A program made the position numbers and the translations under genes. Shown here piece after piece: positions 1 through 8,405 of a DNA stretch of 64,000 nt (its first letter is position 1; each line of letters begins with the position of its first letter). Under the pieces are notes generated by a model that ran no database searches, had not been told where the DNA came from, and saw nothing but the letters and a program-made list of their open reading frames with translations. Location: contig NZ_DATBKY010000315.1 of assembly GCF_036555685.1 (NCBI RefSeq), forward strand, positions 18,148 to 82,147. Reading direction: 5' to 3'. Origin of the DNA: Actinophytocola sp036555685. GTDB lineage: Bacteria > Actinomycetota > Actinomycetes > Mycobacteriales > Pseudonocardiaceae.

Positions 1-20
1 GGCGGCGAACCGACCCGCGC

Positions 21-605
21 GTGCTCGCCGAGCGCTTCTGGTGCCGCTGGCAGGAGATGCTGCCGGAGATCGCCGCGGCGCTGGGTGACCGCGAGCCGAA
101 CCGGGTGGAGAACCAGCTCTGCGAGCTCGTCGCCGGCCTGCACCCGGAGCTGCACTTCTCGCTCGAGCGTGGCCACCGCGCGATCTACGCCTTCGTCGTC
201 ACCGGCCAGGAGGACCCGCGGCTGCGCCCGTACACCGACGCGTGGCGCGCGGCCGCCCCGCCGGAGGACGCGATCTGGGAGTACCACGACTCGGTCCCGC
301 CGGTGCCCGACCCGACGCAGGTCACCGTGAACCTCGGCGAGCACCGCATCCGGCTCGCCGACGTCCGGGTCGTCGCGCAGGTCGACGAGGCGGACGGCGT
401 GGTCGACGTCGCCGTGCATCACCCGGCGCTGGCGGAGCTGGAGCCGGCGGCCCGCGCCGCGATGACCTACCTGCCGCTGGACGCGGCGCTGGGGGAGCGC
501 CTCGCGGCGGAGCGGCTGCGTCGCGTGGAGACGGCGGAGGCGGAGCCGGCCGACACGATCGGGTTGCTCGAACTGCGCACGCTCGTTCGCGGGCTGGCGG
601 GCTGA
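21..605 (+). CDS. hypothetical protein upstream of ligA (possibly 5'-partial)
   Basis: This is an acidic protein of 194 residues if it starts at the GTG at 21. The frame stays open to the left edge of the window, so the true start may lie outside and the gene may be truncated here. I do not recognise a family. The N-terminal part is Trp- and Glu-rich (CRWQEMLPEIAAALGD), the middle contains an EYHDSVPP-like stretch, and there is no signal peptide or membrane segment. It ends 31 bases before the ligA start on the same strand, so co-transcription with ligA is plausible. The coding assignment rests on codon pattern and orientation; the function is unknown. Confidence 0.7.
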   Translation: MLAERFWCRWQEMLPEIAAALGDREPNRVENQLCELVAGLHPELHFSLERGHRAIYAFVVTGQEDPRLRPYTDAWRAAAPPEDAIWEYHDSVPPVPDPTQVTVNLGEHRIRLADVRVVAQVDEADGVVDVAVHHPALAELEPAARAAMTYLPLDAALGERLAAERLRRVETAEAEPADTIGLLELRTLVRGLAG

Positions 606-636
606 AACTGTCGGTGCGGCGCACTAGTCTGCGACC

Positions 637-2763
637 GTGACCAGTGCAGACGACGGTATGGCAGTGCAAGCCGAAGGTGTGGAGGACGTGCCGGCGGAGG
701 TCCGGGATCGGCACCGGGTGCTCGCCGAGGAGATCACCGGGCACCGCTTCCGCTACTTCGTGCTCGACTCGCCGACGATCTCCGACGGCGAGTTCGACGC
801 GCTGTGGCACGAGCTGCTCGACATCGAGGAGCGCCATCCCGGGCTGGTCACGCCCGACTCGCCGACCCAGCAGGTCGGCGGCACGTTCTCCACGGAGTTC
901 AAGGCTGTCGACCACCTCGAGCGGATGCTCAGCCTGGACAACACGTTCGACCCCGACGAGCTCGGCGCCTGGGTCGACCGGGTGGAGAAGGAGCTCGGCC
1001 CGACGACGTACCTGGCGGAGCTCAAGATCGACGGGCTCGCGATCAACCTGCTGTACGAGAACGGCAAGCTCGTCCGCGGCCTGACCCGGGGCGACGGCCG
1101 TACCGGCGAGGACGTCACGCTGAACGTCCGCACGCTCGACGACGTGCCGATCAAGCTGACGGGCACCAAGGAGTTCCCGGTGCCGAAGCTCGTCGAGGTG
1201 CGCGGCGAGGTCTACTTCCGGCTCGAGGACTTCGAGGAGCTCAACGCGAGGCTCGTCGAGGCCGGCAAGCCCGCGTTCGCGAACCCGCGCAACACCGCGG
1301 CGGGTTCGCTGCGGCAGAAGGACCCGAAGGTCACCGCGAGCCGCAAGCTGCGGCTGATCTGCCACGGGCTGGGCAAGCGCGACGGCTTCGAGCCGGCGCG
1401 GCAGTCGGAGGCGTACCGGGCACTCGCGGCGTGGGGGCTGCCGGTGTCCGAGCACACCAAGGTGATCGAGTCGCGCGACGCCCTGTTCGAGCACATCGAC
1501 TACTGGGGTGCGCACCGCCACGACGTCGAGCACGAGATCGACGGCATCGTGATCAAGGTCGACGAGGTGGCCAAGCAGCGCAGGCTGGGCACCACGTCGC
1601 GGGCCCCGCGCTGGGCGATCGCGTACAAGTACGCGCCGGAGGAGGCCACCACCACGCTGCTCGACATCCAGGTCAACGTGGGGCGCACGGGCCGGGTCAC
1701 GCCGTTCGCGGTGATGGAGCCGGTGAAGGTGGCGGGCTCGACGGTCGCGATGGCGACGCTGCACAACGCGAGCGAGGTCAAGCGCAAGGGCGTGCTGATC
1801 GGCGACCGGGTGGTCATCCGCAAGGCCGGCGACGTCATCCCTGAGGTCCTCGGCCCGGTGGCGGACGCCCGCGACGGCTCGGAGCGCGAGTTCGCCATGC
1901 CGACCGTCTGCCCGTCGTGCGGCACGAAGCTGGCGCACGAGAAGGAGGGCGACGCCGACATCCGGTGCCCCAACGCGCGCGACTGCCCGGGGCAGCGCAA
2001 GGAGCGGTTGAGCTACATCGCGGGCCGCTCGGCGCTCGACATCGAGGTGCTGGGCTACGAGGCCGCGGCAGCCCTGATCGACTCCGGCGTGCTGCACGAC
2101 GAGGGTGACCTGTTCGACCTCGACGAGGCGCGGTTGCTGGAGGTGGAGCTCTTCCGCACCAAGGCGGGCTCGCTGTCGGCGAACGGGCAGAAGCTGCTCG
2201 CCAACCTGGAGACGGTCAAGACGCGTCCACTGTGGAAGGTCCTGGTCGCCCTGTCGATCCGCCACGTCGGTCCCACGGCCGCGCGTGCCCTGGCGCAGGA
2301 GTTCGGCTCGATCCCGAAGATCATGGACGCCTCGGACGAGGAGCTGGCGGCCGCCGAGGGCGTCGGCCCGACGATCGTCACGGCGATCCGCGAGTGGTTC
2401 GCGACGGACTGGCGGCGCGAGATCGTCGGGAAGTGGGAGCGCGCCGGCGTGCGCATGGTGGAGGAGCGCGACGCCTCGATCCCGCGCAACCTGGACGGTC
2501 TGTCCATTGTGGTCACCGGCAGCCTGCGGACGTACTCCCGGGACGAGGCCAAGGAGGCGATCCTGGCGCGCGGCGGCAAGGCGGCGGGCTCGGTGTCGAA
2601 GAAGACGGCGTTCGTGGTCGTCGGTGACTCCCCGGGTTCGAAGCACGACAAGGCCGTGCAGCTGAAGGTGCCCGTCCTGGACGAGGACGGCTTCCGGGTG
2701 CTGCTCGAGCAGGGCCCGGAGGCGGCGACGGAACGGGCGACGATCGGCGCGGACGATGAGTGA
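637..2763 (+). CDS. ligA: NAD-dependent DNA ligase LigA
   Basis: LigA seals nicks in duplex DNA with NAD+ as cofactor during replication and repair. The 708-residue product has the full bacterial LigA order: an N-terminal Ia and adenylation domain with the KxDG nucleophile (AELKIDG, Lys130), an OB fold (VNVGRTGRVTPFAVMEPV), a four-Cys zinc finger beginning CPSC at residue 425 and continuing RCPNARDCPGQ, helix-hairpin-helix repeats, and a C-terminal BRCT domain (LDGLSIVVTGSL onward). The length fits the family (about 670-700). The start used is the GTG at 637; an ATG at 658 would drop seven residues that are not conserved. The end overlaps the next gene by 8 bases. Confidence 0.98.
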   Translation: MTSADDGMAVQAEGVEDVPAEVRDRHRVLAEEITGHRFRYFVLDSPTISDGEFDALWHELLDIEERHPGLVTPDSPTQQVGGTFSTEFKAVDHLERMLSLDNTFDPDELGAWVDRVEKELGPTTYLAELKIDGLAINLLYENGKLVRGLTRGDGRTGEDVTLNVRTLDDVPIKLTGTKEFPVPKLVEVRGEVYFRLEDFEELNARLVEAGKPAFANPRNTAAGSLRQKDPKVTASRKLRLICHGLGKRDGFEPARQSEAYRALAAWGLPVSEHTKVIESRDALFEHIDYWGAHRHDVEHEIDGIVIKVDEVAKQRRLGTTSRAPRWAIAYKYAPEEATTTLLDIQVNVGRTGRVTPFAVMEPVKVAGSTVAMATLHNASEVKRKGVLIGDRVVIRKAGDVIPEVLGPVADARDGSEREFAMPTVCPSCGTKLAHEKEGDADIRCPNARDCPGQRKERLSYIAGRSALDIEVLGYEAAAALIDSGVLHDEGDLFDLDEARLLEVELFRTKAGSLSANGQKLLANLETVKTRPLWKVLVALSIRHVGPTAARALAQEFGSIPKIMDASDEELAAAEGVGPTIVTAIREWFATDWRREIVGKWERAGVRMVEERDASIPRNLDGLSIVVTGSLRTYSRDEAKEAILARGGKAAGSVSKKTAFVVVGDSPGSKHDKAVQLKVPVLDEDGFRVLLEQGPEAATERATIGADDE

Positions 2764-3253
2764 GATCACGATCCGCCTGGCGCGCCCGGAGGAGTACGAG
2801 GTGGCGGGCCGCCTGACGGTCGAGGCCTACCGGGCGAGCGGCTACCCGGAGGCGGACAGCCCGTACGCCGTGAAGCTCGCCGACGGCGCGACGCGGGCCC
2901 GCGAGGCGGAGCTGTGGGTCGCGGTGGACGGCGCGGACACGGTCCTGGGCACGGTGACCATGGCGCCGCCCACGTCGCCGTGGGCCGAGGTCGCGGGAAA
3001 GGCCGACCTGGAGTTCCGCATGCTGGCGGTCGGCGAGGCGGCACGGGGCAGGGGCGTGGGCGAGGCCCTGACCAGGGCGGTCGTCGATCGCGCGGCGGAG
3101 CTGGGCCTGACCGGGGTGGTGCTGAGCAGCTCCACGGAGATGACCACGGCACACAGAATCTATGAACGCCTCGGCTTCCACCGGACCCCGGACAAGGACT
3201 GGCAACCGACACCCCGGACGAGCCTGCTCACCTACCGATTAGACCTGCGGTAG
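2756..3253 (+). CDS. GNAT-family N-acetyltransferase
   Basis: This is a GCN5-related acetyltransferase of 165 residues, which would move an acetyl group from acetyl-CoA to an unknown amine. The acetyl-CoA loop is visible as EAARGRGVGEAL (the R/Q-x-x-G-x-G/A pattern) near residue 100. The family's late motif (TTAHRIYERLGFHRTPDKDW) follows near residue 140, where the Tyr often acts as general acid. The ATG start lies inside the last codons of ligA (8-base overlap), so the two are translationally coupled. The substrate cannot be told from sequence. Confidence 0.92.
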   Translation: MSEITIRLARPEEYEVAGRLTVEAYRASGYPEADSPYAVKLADGATRAREAELWVAVDGADTVLGTVTMAPPTSPWAEVAGKADLEFRMLAVGEAARGRGVGEALTRAVVDRAAELGLTGVVLSSSTEMTTAHRIYERLGFHRTPDKDWQPTPRTSLLTYRLDLR

Positions 3254-3313
3254 AGACAACGAATCCCGAATTCCACGGCCCACGCGGCAGCCTCTCGACC
3301 GCGCGCGCCGGCC

Positions 3314-4756
3314 TCAGAACTCCCGCAGCACGGACCCCACGACGGAAACCGCTTCGGAGATCTCCGAGACGGTGCGGGCCGCGTACCCCATCACCAACCC
3401 AGGCACCCCGGGACCCTGCCGATGCCAGGACAGGGGCTGCACCTTCACCCCACGCCCCAGGACCGCCTCGGCCACCGCAACGTCCGAAAAGGACCCCTCG
3501 AAGGTGACCATGAGGTGCAACCCGGCCGCGGCCCCGTGCACGGCAGCCCGCGGCAGGAACGAACGGACCGAAGCCATCATCGCGTCGCGCCGCCGACGGT
3601 GCCGCGCGCGGAGAAACCGCAGCTGCTGCTCCAGCACCCCGGACGACATCAACCGAGCCAGCACGTACTGCGCCAGCACCCCGTTCCCGAGGTCGGCGTT
3701 CCGCTTCGCCGCGACGACCGCGGGCAGCAGCCCCGGCGGCACCACGAGCCAGCCGAGCCGCAACGCCGGAGCGAGCAGCTTCGACACGCTCCCCGCGTAG
3801 CACACGGCAGGCAGCATCGACCGCAACGCCGGCACGGGTGCCCGGTCGTAGCGGTGCTCCGCGTCGTAGTCGTCCTCGATGACCACGCCGCCGCCGGCCG
3901 CCCACGCCAGCAAGGCGCGCCGGCGCTCACCGGACAGCACCACACCGGTGGGGAACTGGTGCGCGGGCGTCACGAGCACGGCCGGCGCGCGAAGGGCCGG
4001 CACGACCAGCCCGTCGGCGTCGACCGGCACCGGTGGCGTGGCGACGCCCCAGTTCCGCAGGTGCTGCCGCGTGCCGAGCGACCCCGGGTCCTCGACCGCG
4101 ATCTCCGGCACGCCCAGCACCTGCGTCAGCAACCCGAGCGCCTGCGACACGCCCGCGGTGATCACGACCTCGTCCGGCGACGCCCGCACGCCGCGGTTGC
4201 GTGCCAGCCAGTCGGCCACCGCCTGCCGCAGCGCGGACGTCCCGCGCGGGTCGCCGTAGCCGAGGTCCGCCGCGGACAGCGAGCCCAGCACCGCCCGCTC
4301 CGCCCGCAGCCATGCCGTCCGCGGGAACGCCGCCAGGTCCGGCACGCCCGGCGTGAGGTCGAGCCGCGCGGGCGTCGCGCGCAGCGTGTCGAACACATCG
4401 ACGTCCGGCGTCCCCGCGAACGGCGAGCCCACCTCCGGCTGGGGCGTCGCCAGCGACGTCACCGGCGCCGCGACCACCACCGTCCCGGCGCGCCCGCGGC
4501 CCGCGACGTGCCCGTCCTCGACCAGCCGCTGGTACGCCTCCGTCACGACACCTCGCGACACCTGCAACTCCAGCGCGAGCACGCGCGTCGCCGGCAGCCG
4601 GCTGCCGACCGGCAGGCGCCCGTCCGCGATCGCCGCGCGGAGGCGTCCGGCGAGCCAGGCGGACCGGCGGCCGGCGGGCGCGTCCGCCATCGACAGCTGC
4701 AGGAAGTCCGCCCCGGTTATGGACCTCTCGGTAGCGGCCGGTTTGGACCTGGTCAC
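3314..4756 (-). CDS. MocR/PdxR-type GntR-aminotransferase fusion regulator
   Basis: This is a MocR-subfamily transcription factor of 480 residues. A GntR winged helix-turn-helix (about residues 25-95, with LPATRVLALELQVSRGVV as recognition region) is fused to a fold-type-I aminotransferase-like domain that binds pyridoxal phosphate. The PLP-Schiff-base lysine is present in AGSVSKLLAPALRLGW (Lys326), and the Asp before it is in EDDYDAEHRY. The GTG start leaves 29 bases to the divergent methyltransferase start, so one control region serves both genes. Many MocR proteins control vitamin B6 or amino-acid genes divergent to them. No pdxS or pdxT lies nearby, so the likely target here is the methyltransferase and/or the regulator's own gene (inference). 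Confidence 0.9.
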   Translation of the reverse strand: MTRSKPAATERSITGADFLQLSMADAPAGRRSAWLAGRLRAAIADGRLPVGSRLPATRVLALELQVSRGVVTEAYQRLVEDGHVAGRGRAGTVVVAAPVTSLATPQPEVGSPFAGTPDVDVFDTLRATPARLDLTPGVPDLAAFPRTAWLRAERAVLGSLSAADLGYGDPRGTSALRQAVADWLARNRGVRASPDEVVITAGVSQALGLLTQVLGVPEIAVEDPGSLGTRQHLRNWGVATPPVPVDADGLVVPALRAPAVLVTPAHQFPTGVVLSGERRRALLAWAAGGGVVIEDDYDAEHRYDRAPVPALRSMLPAVCYAGSVSKLLAPALRLGWLVVPPGLLPAVVAAKRNADLGNGVLAQYVLARLMSSGVLEQQLRFLRARHRRRRDAMMASVRSFLPRAAVHGAAAGLHLMVTFEGSFSDVAVAEAVLGRGVKVQPLSWHRQGPGVPGLVMGYAARTVSEISEAVSVVGSVLREF

Positions 4757-4785
4757 CGGACCATTCTGGCGGGAGAGTCAACATC

Positions 4786-5571
4786 GTGACCGCCACCGAC
4801 TACGTCCACGGCTACGGCCCCGCCGAGATCCGCCGCCTGAGCGACCAGGCTGAGACCCTCGCGAGCCTGCTGCACGCCGGGACCGCCTACCCGCCCGGCA
4901 GCCGCGTCCTCGAGGTCGGCTGCGGGGTCGGCGCGCAGACCGTGCACCTCGTCCGCGGGAGCCCCGGCGCGCACCTCACCAGCATCGACGTCGACGAGAG
5001 CTCCCTCGCGCTGGCCCGCGCCCGCGTCCCGGAGACCGTCGAGTTCCGCCACGCGAACCTGTTCGACATCACCGAGGAGTTCGACCACGTCTTCGTCTGC
5101 TTCGTGCTCGAGCACCTCCGCGACCCGCACGCCGCGCTCACCTACCTGCGCGGCCTGCTCCGCCCCGGCGGCACGATCACGGTCATCGAGGGCGACCACG
5201 GCTCGGCGTTCTTCCACCCCGACCATCCGGCCGCGCACAAGGTGATCGACTGCCTGGTGACCCTGCAGCGTCGCGCCGGCGGTGACGCCCTCATCGGCCG
5301 CCGCGTCGAACCCCTGCTCACGGCCGCCGGCTTCCGCGAGGTCCGCACCCGCCCCCGCACGGTCTACGCCGATCGCACCCGACCGGACCTCGTGGCGGGC
5401 TTCACCCGCGACACGTTCACGGCGATGGTCGCCGGCGTCCGCGAGGAGGCCCTGGCCGCGGGTCTCGCCACCCAAAGCGAGTGGCGGCAAGGCATCGACG
5501 CGCTGAACCGCACCGCCGACGAGGGCGGCACCTTCCACTACGCCTTCTTCAAGGGGACGGCGACCCGCTAG
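4786..5571 (+). CDS. class I SAM-dependent methyltransferase
   Basis: A Rossmann-fold methyltransferase of 261 residues. Motif I is RVLEVGCGVGAQTVHL (about residues 39-54), with the acidic ribose-binding residue following in SIDVDESSLA, and the post-motif segment is FVLEHLRDPHAAL. This is the UbiE/Coq5-like layout for small-molecule substrates, and the substrate is unknown. The GTG start has a purine-rich GGGAGAG about 8 bases upstream. It diverges from the MocR-type regulator, which is the natural candidate to control it. Its last 4 bases overlap the end of the convergent ACT-domain gene. Confidence 0.88.
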   Translation: MTATDYVHGYGPAEIRRLSDQAETLASLLHAGTAYPPGSRVLEVGCGVGAQTVHLVRGSPGAHLTSIDVDESSLALARARVPETVEFRHANLFDITEEFDHVFVCFVLEHLRDPHAALTYLRGLLRPGGTITVIEGDHGSAFFHPDHPAAHKVIDCLVTLQRRAGGDALIGRRVEPLLTAAGFREVRTRPRTVYADRTRPDLVAGFTRDTFTAMVAGVREEALAAGLATQSEWRQGIDALNRTADEGGTFHYAFFKGTATR

Positions 5572-6221
5572 CCCGACAGCACCACCGCGATGATCCCGGC
5601 CAGGTGTGCCAGCCGCGCCACCTCGGCCGCGCGGAACATCGGCCCGCCGGGCCGCCCGACGAGCAGCACGCGGTCCGGCTTGCCCAGGGGAGTGGCGGCG
5701 AGCTCCGTGCCCAGCTCCTGCCAGGTCTCCGGCACCCACGGCTCCTCGCCGTCGAGCACGGTCGCCCGCGCGAGCGGCAGCCACGGCAGGTCCAGCGTGC
5801 GAAGCTGCGGCGCGGCCGTGCTCGCGGTCAGCGTCTCCGCGCCGCCCTCGGCAGGGCCGACGACCAGTGCCCACCCCGCGCGGATGATGCGCGGCACGCC
5901 CTCGGTGAAGATGGCCAGGCCGTCGTCGGGCTGTGCCGCCACGTCCTCGACCAGCTCCAGCTCGCGATGGGTGTCCAGCACGCCGGCGTACGGCCGCACC
6001 GCGTCGACCTCGACGTCGTTGACCGACTCGGCCGCGGTGATCAGCACGTCGGGCAGCCGGCCCTTCGGCAGCTCCACCACCAGGTCGTCGATCGCCGTGC
6101 CGGAGGTCCGTTCCACCACGTCGACGCTGAGGATGTCGGCGCCGATGTGCCCGAGAGCGGTCGCTACCGCGCCGAGCGCACCCGGGCGGTCCGGTAGCTG
6201 CACTCGGATCAGGAAGGACAA
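5568..6221 (-). CDS. ACT-domain amino-acid-binding protein
   Basis: A 217-residue protein beginning with an ACT domain (LIRVQLPDRPGALGAVATAL, then GADILSVDVVERTSG), the small-ligand regulatory fold that binds amino acids in metabolic enzymes. No catalytic domain is attached, so it is a stand-alone ACT regulator. It starts with TTG at 6219-6221; AGGAGG 9 bases upstream supports that start. A homologous ACT protein next to ligA and gatC is, as I recall, conserved in mycobacteria (Rv3013), so this is core rather than acquired. It diverges from gatC across 233 bases. The ligand is unknown. Confidence 0.85.
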   Translation of the reverse strand: MSFLIRVQLPDRPGALGAVATALGHIGADILSVDVVERTSGTAIDDLVVELPKGRLPDVLITAAESVNDVEVDAVRPYAGVLDTHRELELVEDVAAQPDDGLAIFTEGVPRIIRAGWALVVGPAEGGAETLTASTAAPQLRTLDLPWLPLARATVLDGEEPWVPETWQELGTELAATPLGKPDRVLLVGRPGGPMFRAAEVARLAHLAGIIAVVLSG

Positions 6222-6454
6222 GGCGCACGCCTCCTGCTGTTCGGTGGTGACCCCGCGTCACGGCCGGTGTCGATCTCGTGCCGGCCGACGATTGTCGCAG
6301 ACGCCAGCATGCCGCTATTGCGGGCATCCACACCATGGGACCGGTGAGCCTGTGACCAGCTTGCCACCTCGATAACCCGTTCGGAGCCTGGATGTGCCTG
6401 GAAATAGACTTCGTCAGGTAGTCGACATGATCGCAAGACCAGGGAGTTCGTCCA

Positions 6455-6754
6455 GTGCCCAACATCTCCCGCGACGAGGTGGCCCACCTCGCGCGACTGG
6501 CCAGGCTAGCCGTCACCGACGCGGAACTAGACAAGTTCGCCGGCCAGCTGGACGTGATCCTGCAGTCGGTGGCCCGGGTCGGCGAGGTCGCGGCCGACGA
6601 CATCCCGCCGACGTCGCACGCGGTGCCGCTGCGCAACGTATTCCGCGCCGACGAGCCGCGGCCGGGACTCACCCAGGAGCAGGCGCTGTCCGGCGCGCCC
6701 GCCGTCGAGCAGGGCCGCTTCCGCGTCCCGCGCATCCTTGGGGAGGAAGCGTGA
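6455..6754 (+). CDS. gatC: Asp-tRNA(Asn)/Glu-tRNA(Gln) amidotransferase subunit C
   Basis: GatC is the small stabilising subunit (99 residues) of the GatCAB complex that amidates Glu-tRNA(Gln) and, in some bacteria, Asp-tRNA(Asn). The family N-terminus is clear (ISRDEVAHLARLARLAVTDAE), as are the middle helix FAGQLDVILQSV and the tail GRFRVPRILGEEA. It starts at a GTG with GGGAG about 8 bases upstream. The gene is first in the gatC-gatA-gatB operon. Its stop overlaps the GTG of a small cassette frame rather than gatA itself. Confidence 0.97.
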   Translation: MPNISRDEVAHLARLARLAVTDAELDKFAGQLDVILQSVARVGEVAADDIPPTSHAVPLRNVFRADEPRPGLTQEQALSGAPAVEQGRFRVPRILGEEA

Positions 6755-6885
6755 GCGGGAGCGAGGGAGCGCGCGCCGTCTGGACTGAGGAGCGCGCGCA
6801 GGCGCGAGGAACGAGCGCCGAGCACGCGACGAGGGAAGACGGCGTGCTAGCGACCGAGCGGAGCGAACCGGAGGCACGAGCGTGA
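6751..6885 (+). repeat. MIRU-like intercistronic cassette between gatC and gatA (44-codon coupled frame)
   Basis: The 127 bases between gatC and gatA are not a plain spacer. A 17-base sequence that includes the GTGA junction (gcgtgagcgggagcgag) occurs twice without mismatch, at 6749-6765 and 6880-6896, giving a 131-base period. A frame starts at the GTG overlapping the gatC stop, stays open for 44 codons and stops at a TGA overlapping the gatA GTG, so ribosomes could pass from gatC to gatA without a gap. A core at 6794-6844 (gcgcgcaggcgc, then gccgagcacgcga and gagggaagacggcg) recurs at 60036-60081 after dnaG. The layout matches mycobacterial MIRUs inserted at stop-start overlaps. Whether the peptide is made is unknown. 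Confidence 0.75.
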
Positions 6886-8405
6886 GCGGGAGCGAGTTGA
6901 ACCGCGGCACCGCGGCCGAGCTGGCCGCGCGGATCCACGCGGGCGAGGTCTCGTCCGTCGAGGTCACCCAGGCGCACCTGGACCGCATCGACGCCATCGA
7001 CGCCACCGTGCACGCGTTCCTGCACGTGGACGCCGAGGGCGCGCTCGCCGCGGCCCGCGAGGTCGACGAGGACGTCGCCGCCGGCCGCCCGGTCGCCTCG
7101 CCGCTCGCCGGCGTCCCGCTCGCGCTCAAGGACGTCTTCGCCACGCGGGGGATCCCGACCACGGTCGGCTCCAAGATCCTCGAGGGCTGGGTGCCGCCGT
7201 ACGACGCGACCGTCACGCGCAAGCTGCGCGAGGCCGGCGTCGTCATCCTCGGCAAGACGAACATGGACGAGTTCGCGATGGGCTCGTCCACCGAGAACTC
7301 CGCGTACGGGGTAACCCACAACCCGTGGGACCTCGACCGGATCCCGGGCGGGTCGGGCGGCGGCTCGTCCGCGTCGCTCGCCGCCTTCGAGGCGCCGCTA
7401 GCGATCGGCACCGACACCGGCGGCTCGATCCGCCAGCCCGCGGCGGTCACCGGCACGGTCGGCGTCAAGCCAACCTACGGCGGCGTGTCCCGCTACGGGC
7501 TCGTCGCGTTCTCCTCCTCGCTCGACCAGGGCGGGCCGTGCGCGCGGACCGTGCTCGACGCGGCGCTGCTGCACGAGGTCATCGGCGGGTACGACCCGAT
7601 GGACTCCACGTCCATCGACGGGCCGGTGCCGCCGGTCGTCGAGGCCGCCCGGCAGGGCGCGAGCGGCGACCTGACCGGCGTGCGGATCGGCGTGGTGCGC
7701 GAGTTCACCGGCGAGTGGTACCAGGACGGCGTGCTCGGCGCGTTCCGGCAGGCGGTCGAGACGCTGCGCGGTCTCGGCGCGGAGATCGTCGAGGTCTCCT
7801 GCCCGCACTTCGACTACGCGCTGCCGGCGTACTACCTGATCGCGCCGAGCGAGTGCTCCTCGAACCTCGCCCGGTTCGACGCGATGCGCTACGGGCTGCG
7901 CGTCGGCGACGACGGGAACGCGAGCGCCGAGCAGGTCATGGCGCTCACCCGCGAGGCCGGCTTCGGCGAGGAGGTCAAGCGCCGCATCATGATCGGCACC
8001 TACGCGTTGTCGTCCGGCTACTACGACGCCTACTACGGGCAGGCGCAGAAGGTCCGCACGCTGATCACGAACGACTTCACCAAGGCGTTCGCGGACGTCG
8101 ACGTGCTCGTGTCGCCGACCACGCCGACCACCGCGTTCCGCATCGGCGAGCGGGTGGACGACCCGGTGGCCATGTACCGCGCGGACCTGTGCACGATCCC
8201 CGCGAACCTGGCCGGCACGCCGGCCCTGAGCGTCCCGGCCGGACTGTCCGAACAGGACGGGCTGCCGGTCGGCCTGCAGGTGATGGCGCCGGCGCTCCAG
8301 GAGCAGCGCATGTACCGGGTGGCGGCCGCGTTCGAGGTCGCCCGCGACGCCGCCCAGGGCGGTCCACTGATCAACCGAGTCCCGCAGCTGGAGGTCGCCC
8401 GATGA
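6882..8405 (+). CDS. gatA: Asp-tRNA(Asn)/Glu-tRNA(Gln) amidotransferase subunit A (amidase)
   Basis: GatA is the glutaminase subunit that releases ammonia for tRNA-bound Glu/Asp amidation. The 507-residue product carries the amidase-signature triad: Lys in PLALKDVF (about residue 83), the cis-Ser in GGSGGGSSAS (about 155-164), and the nucleophilic Ser in TDTGGSIRQPA (about 180). Length is typical (about 480-510). The GTG start lies inside the repeated junction sequence and overlaps the stop of the upstream cassette frame. The first residues (MSGSEL) are therefore copied in the cassette's own start. The 3' end overlaps gatB by ATGA. Confidence 0.97.
   Translation: MSGSELNRGTAAELAARIHAGEVSSVEVTQAHLDRIDAIDATVHAFLHVDAEGALAAAREVDEDVAAGRPVASPLAGVPLALKDVFATRGIPTTVGSKILEGWVPPYDATVTRKLREAGVVILGKTNMDEFAMGSSTENSAYGVTHNPWDLDRIPGGSGGGSSASLAAFEAPLAIGTDTGGSIRQPAAVTGTVGVKPTYGGVSRYGLVAFSSSLDQGGPCARTVLDAALLHEVIGGYDPMDSTSIDGPVPPVVEAARQGASGDLTGVRIGVVREFTGEWYQDGVLGAFRQAVETLRGLGAEIVEVSCPHFDYALPAYYLIAPSECSSNLARFDAMRYGLRVGDDGNASAEQVMALTREAGFGEEVKRRIMIGTYALSSGYYDAYYGQAQKVRTLITNDFTKAFADVDVLVSPTTPTTAFRIGERVDDPVAMYRADLCTIPANLAGTPALSVPAGLSEQDGLPVGLQVMAPALQEQRMYRVAAAFEVARDAAQGGPLINRVPQLEVAR

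Noticed and set aside
322..2769. Very long open frame on the minus strand across ligA
   Set aside because: It is antisense to a certain gene, its translation is Arg/Leu/Asp-biased with no domain, and such mirror frames are common in high-GC DNA.
3314..4756. Assigning the MocR protein as PdxR
   Set aside because: No pdxS/pdxT neighbours; family membership alone does not give the name.
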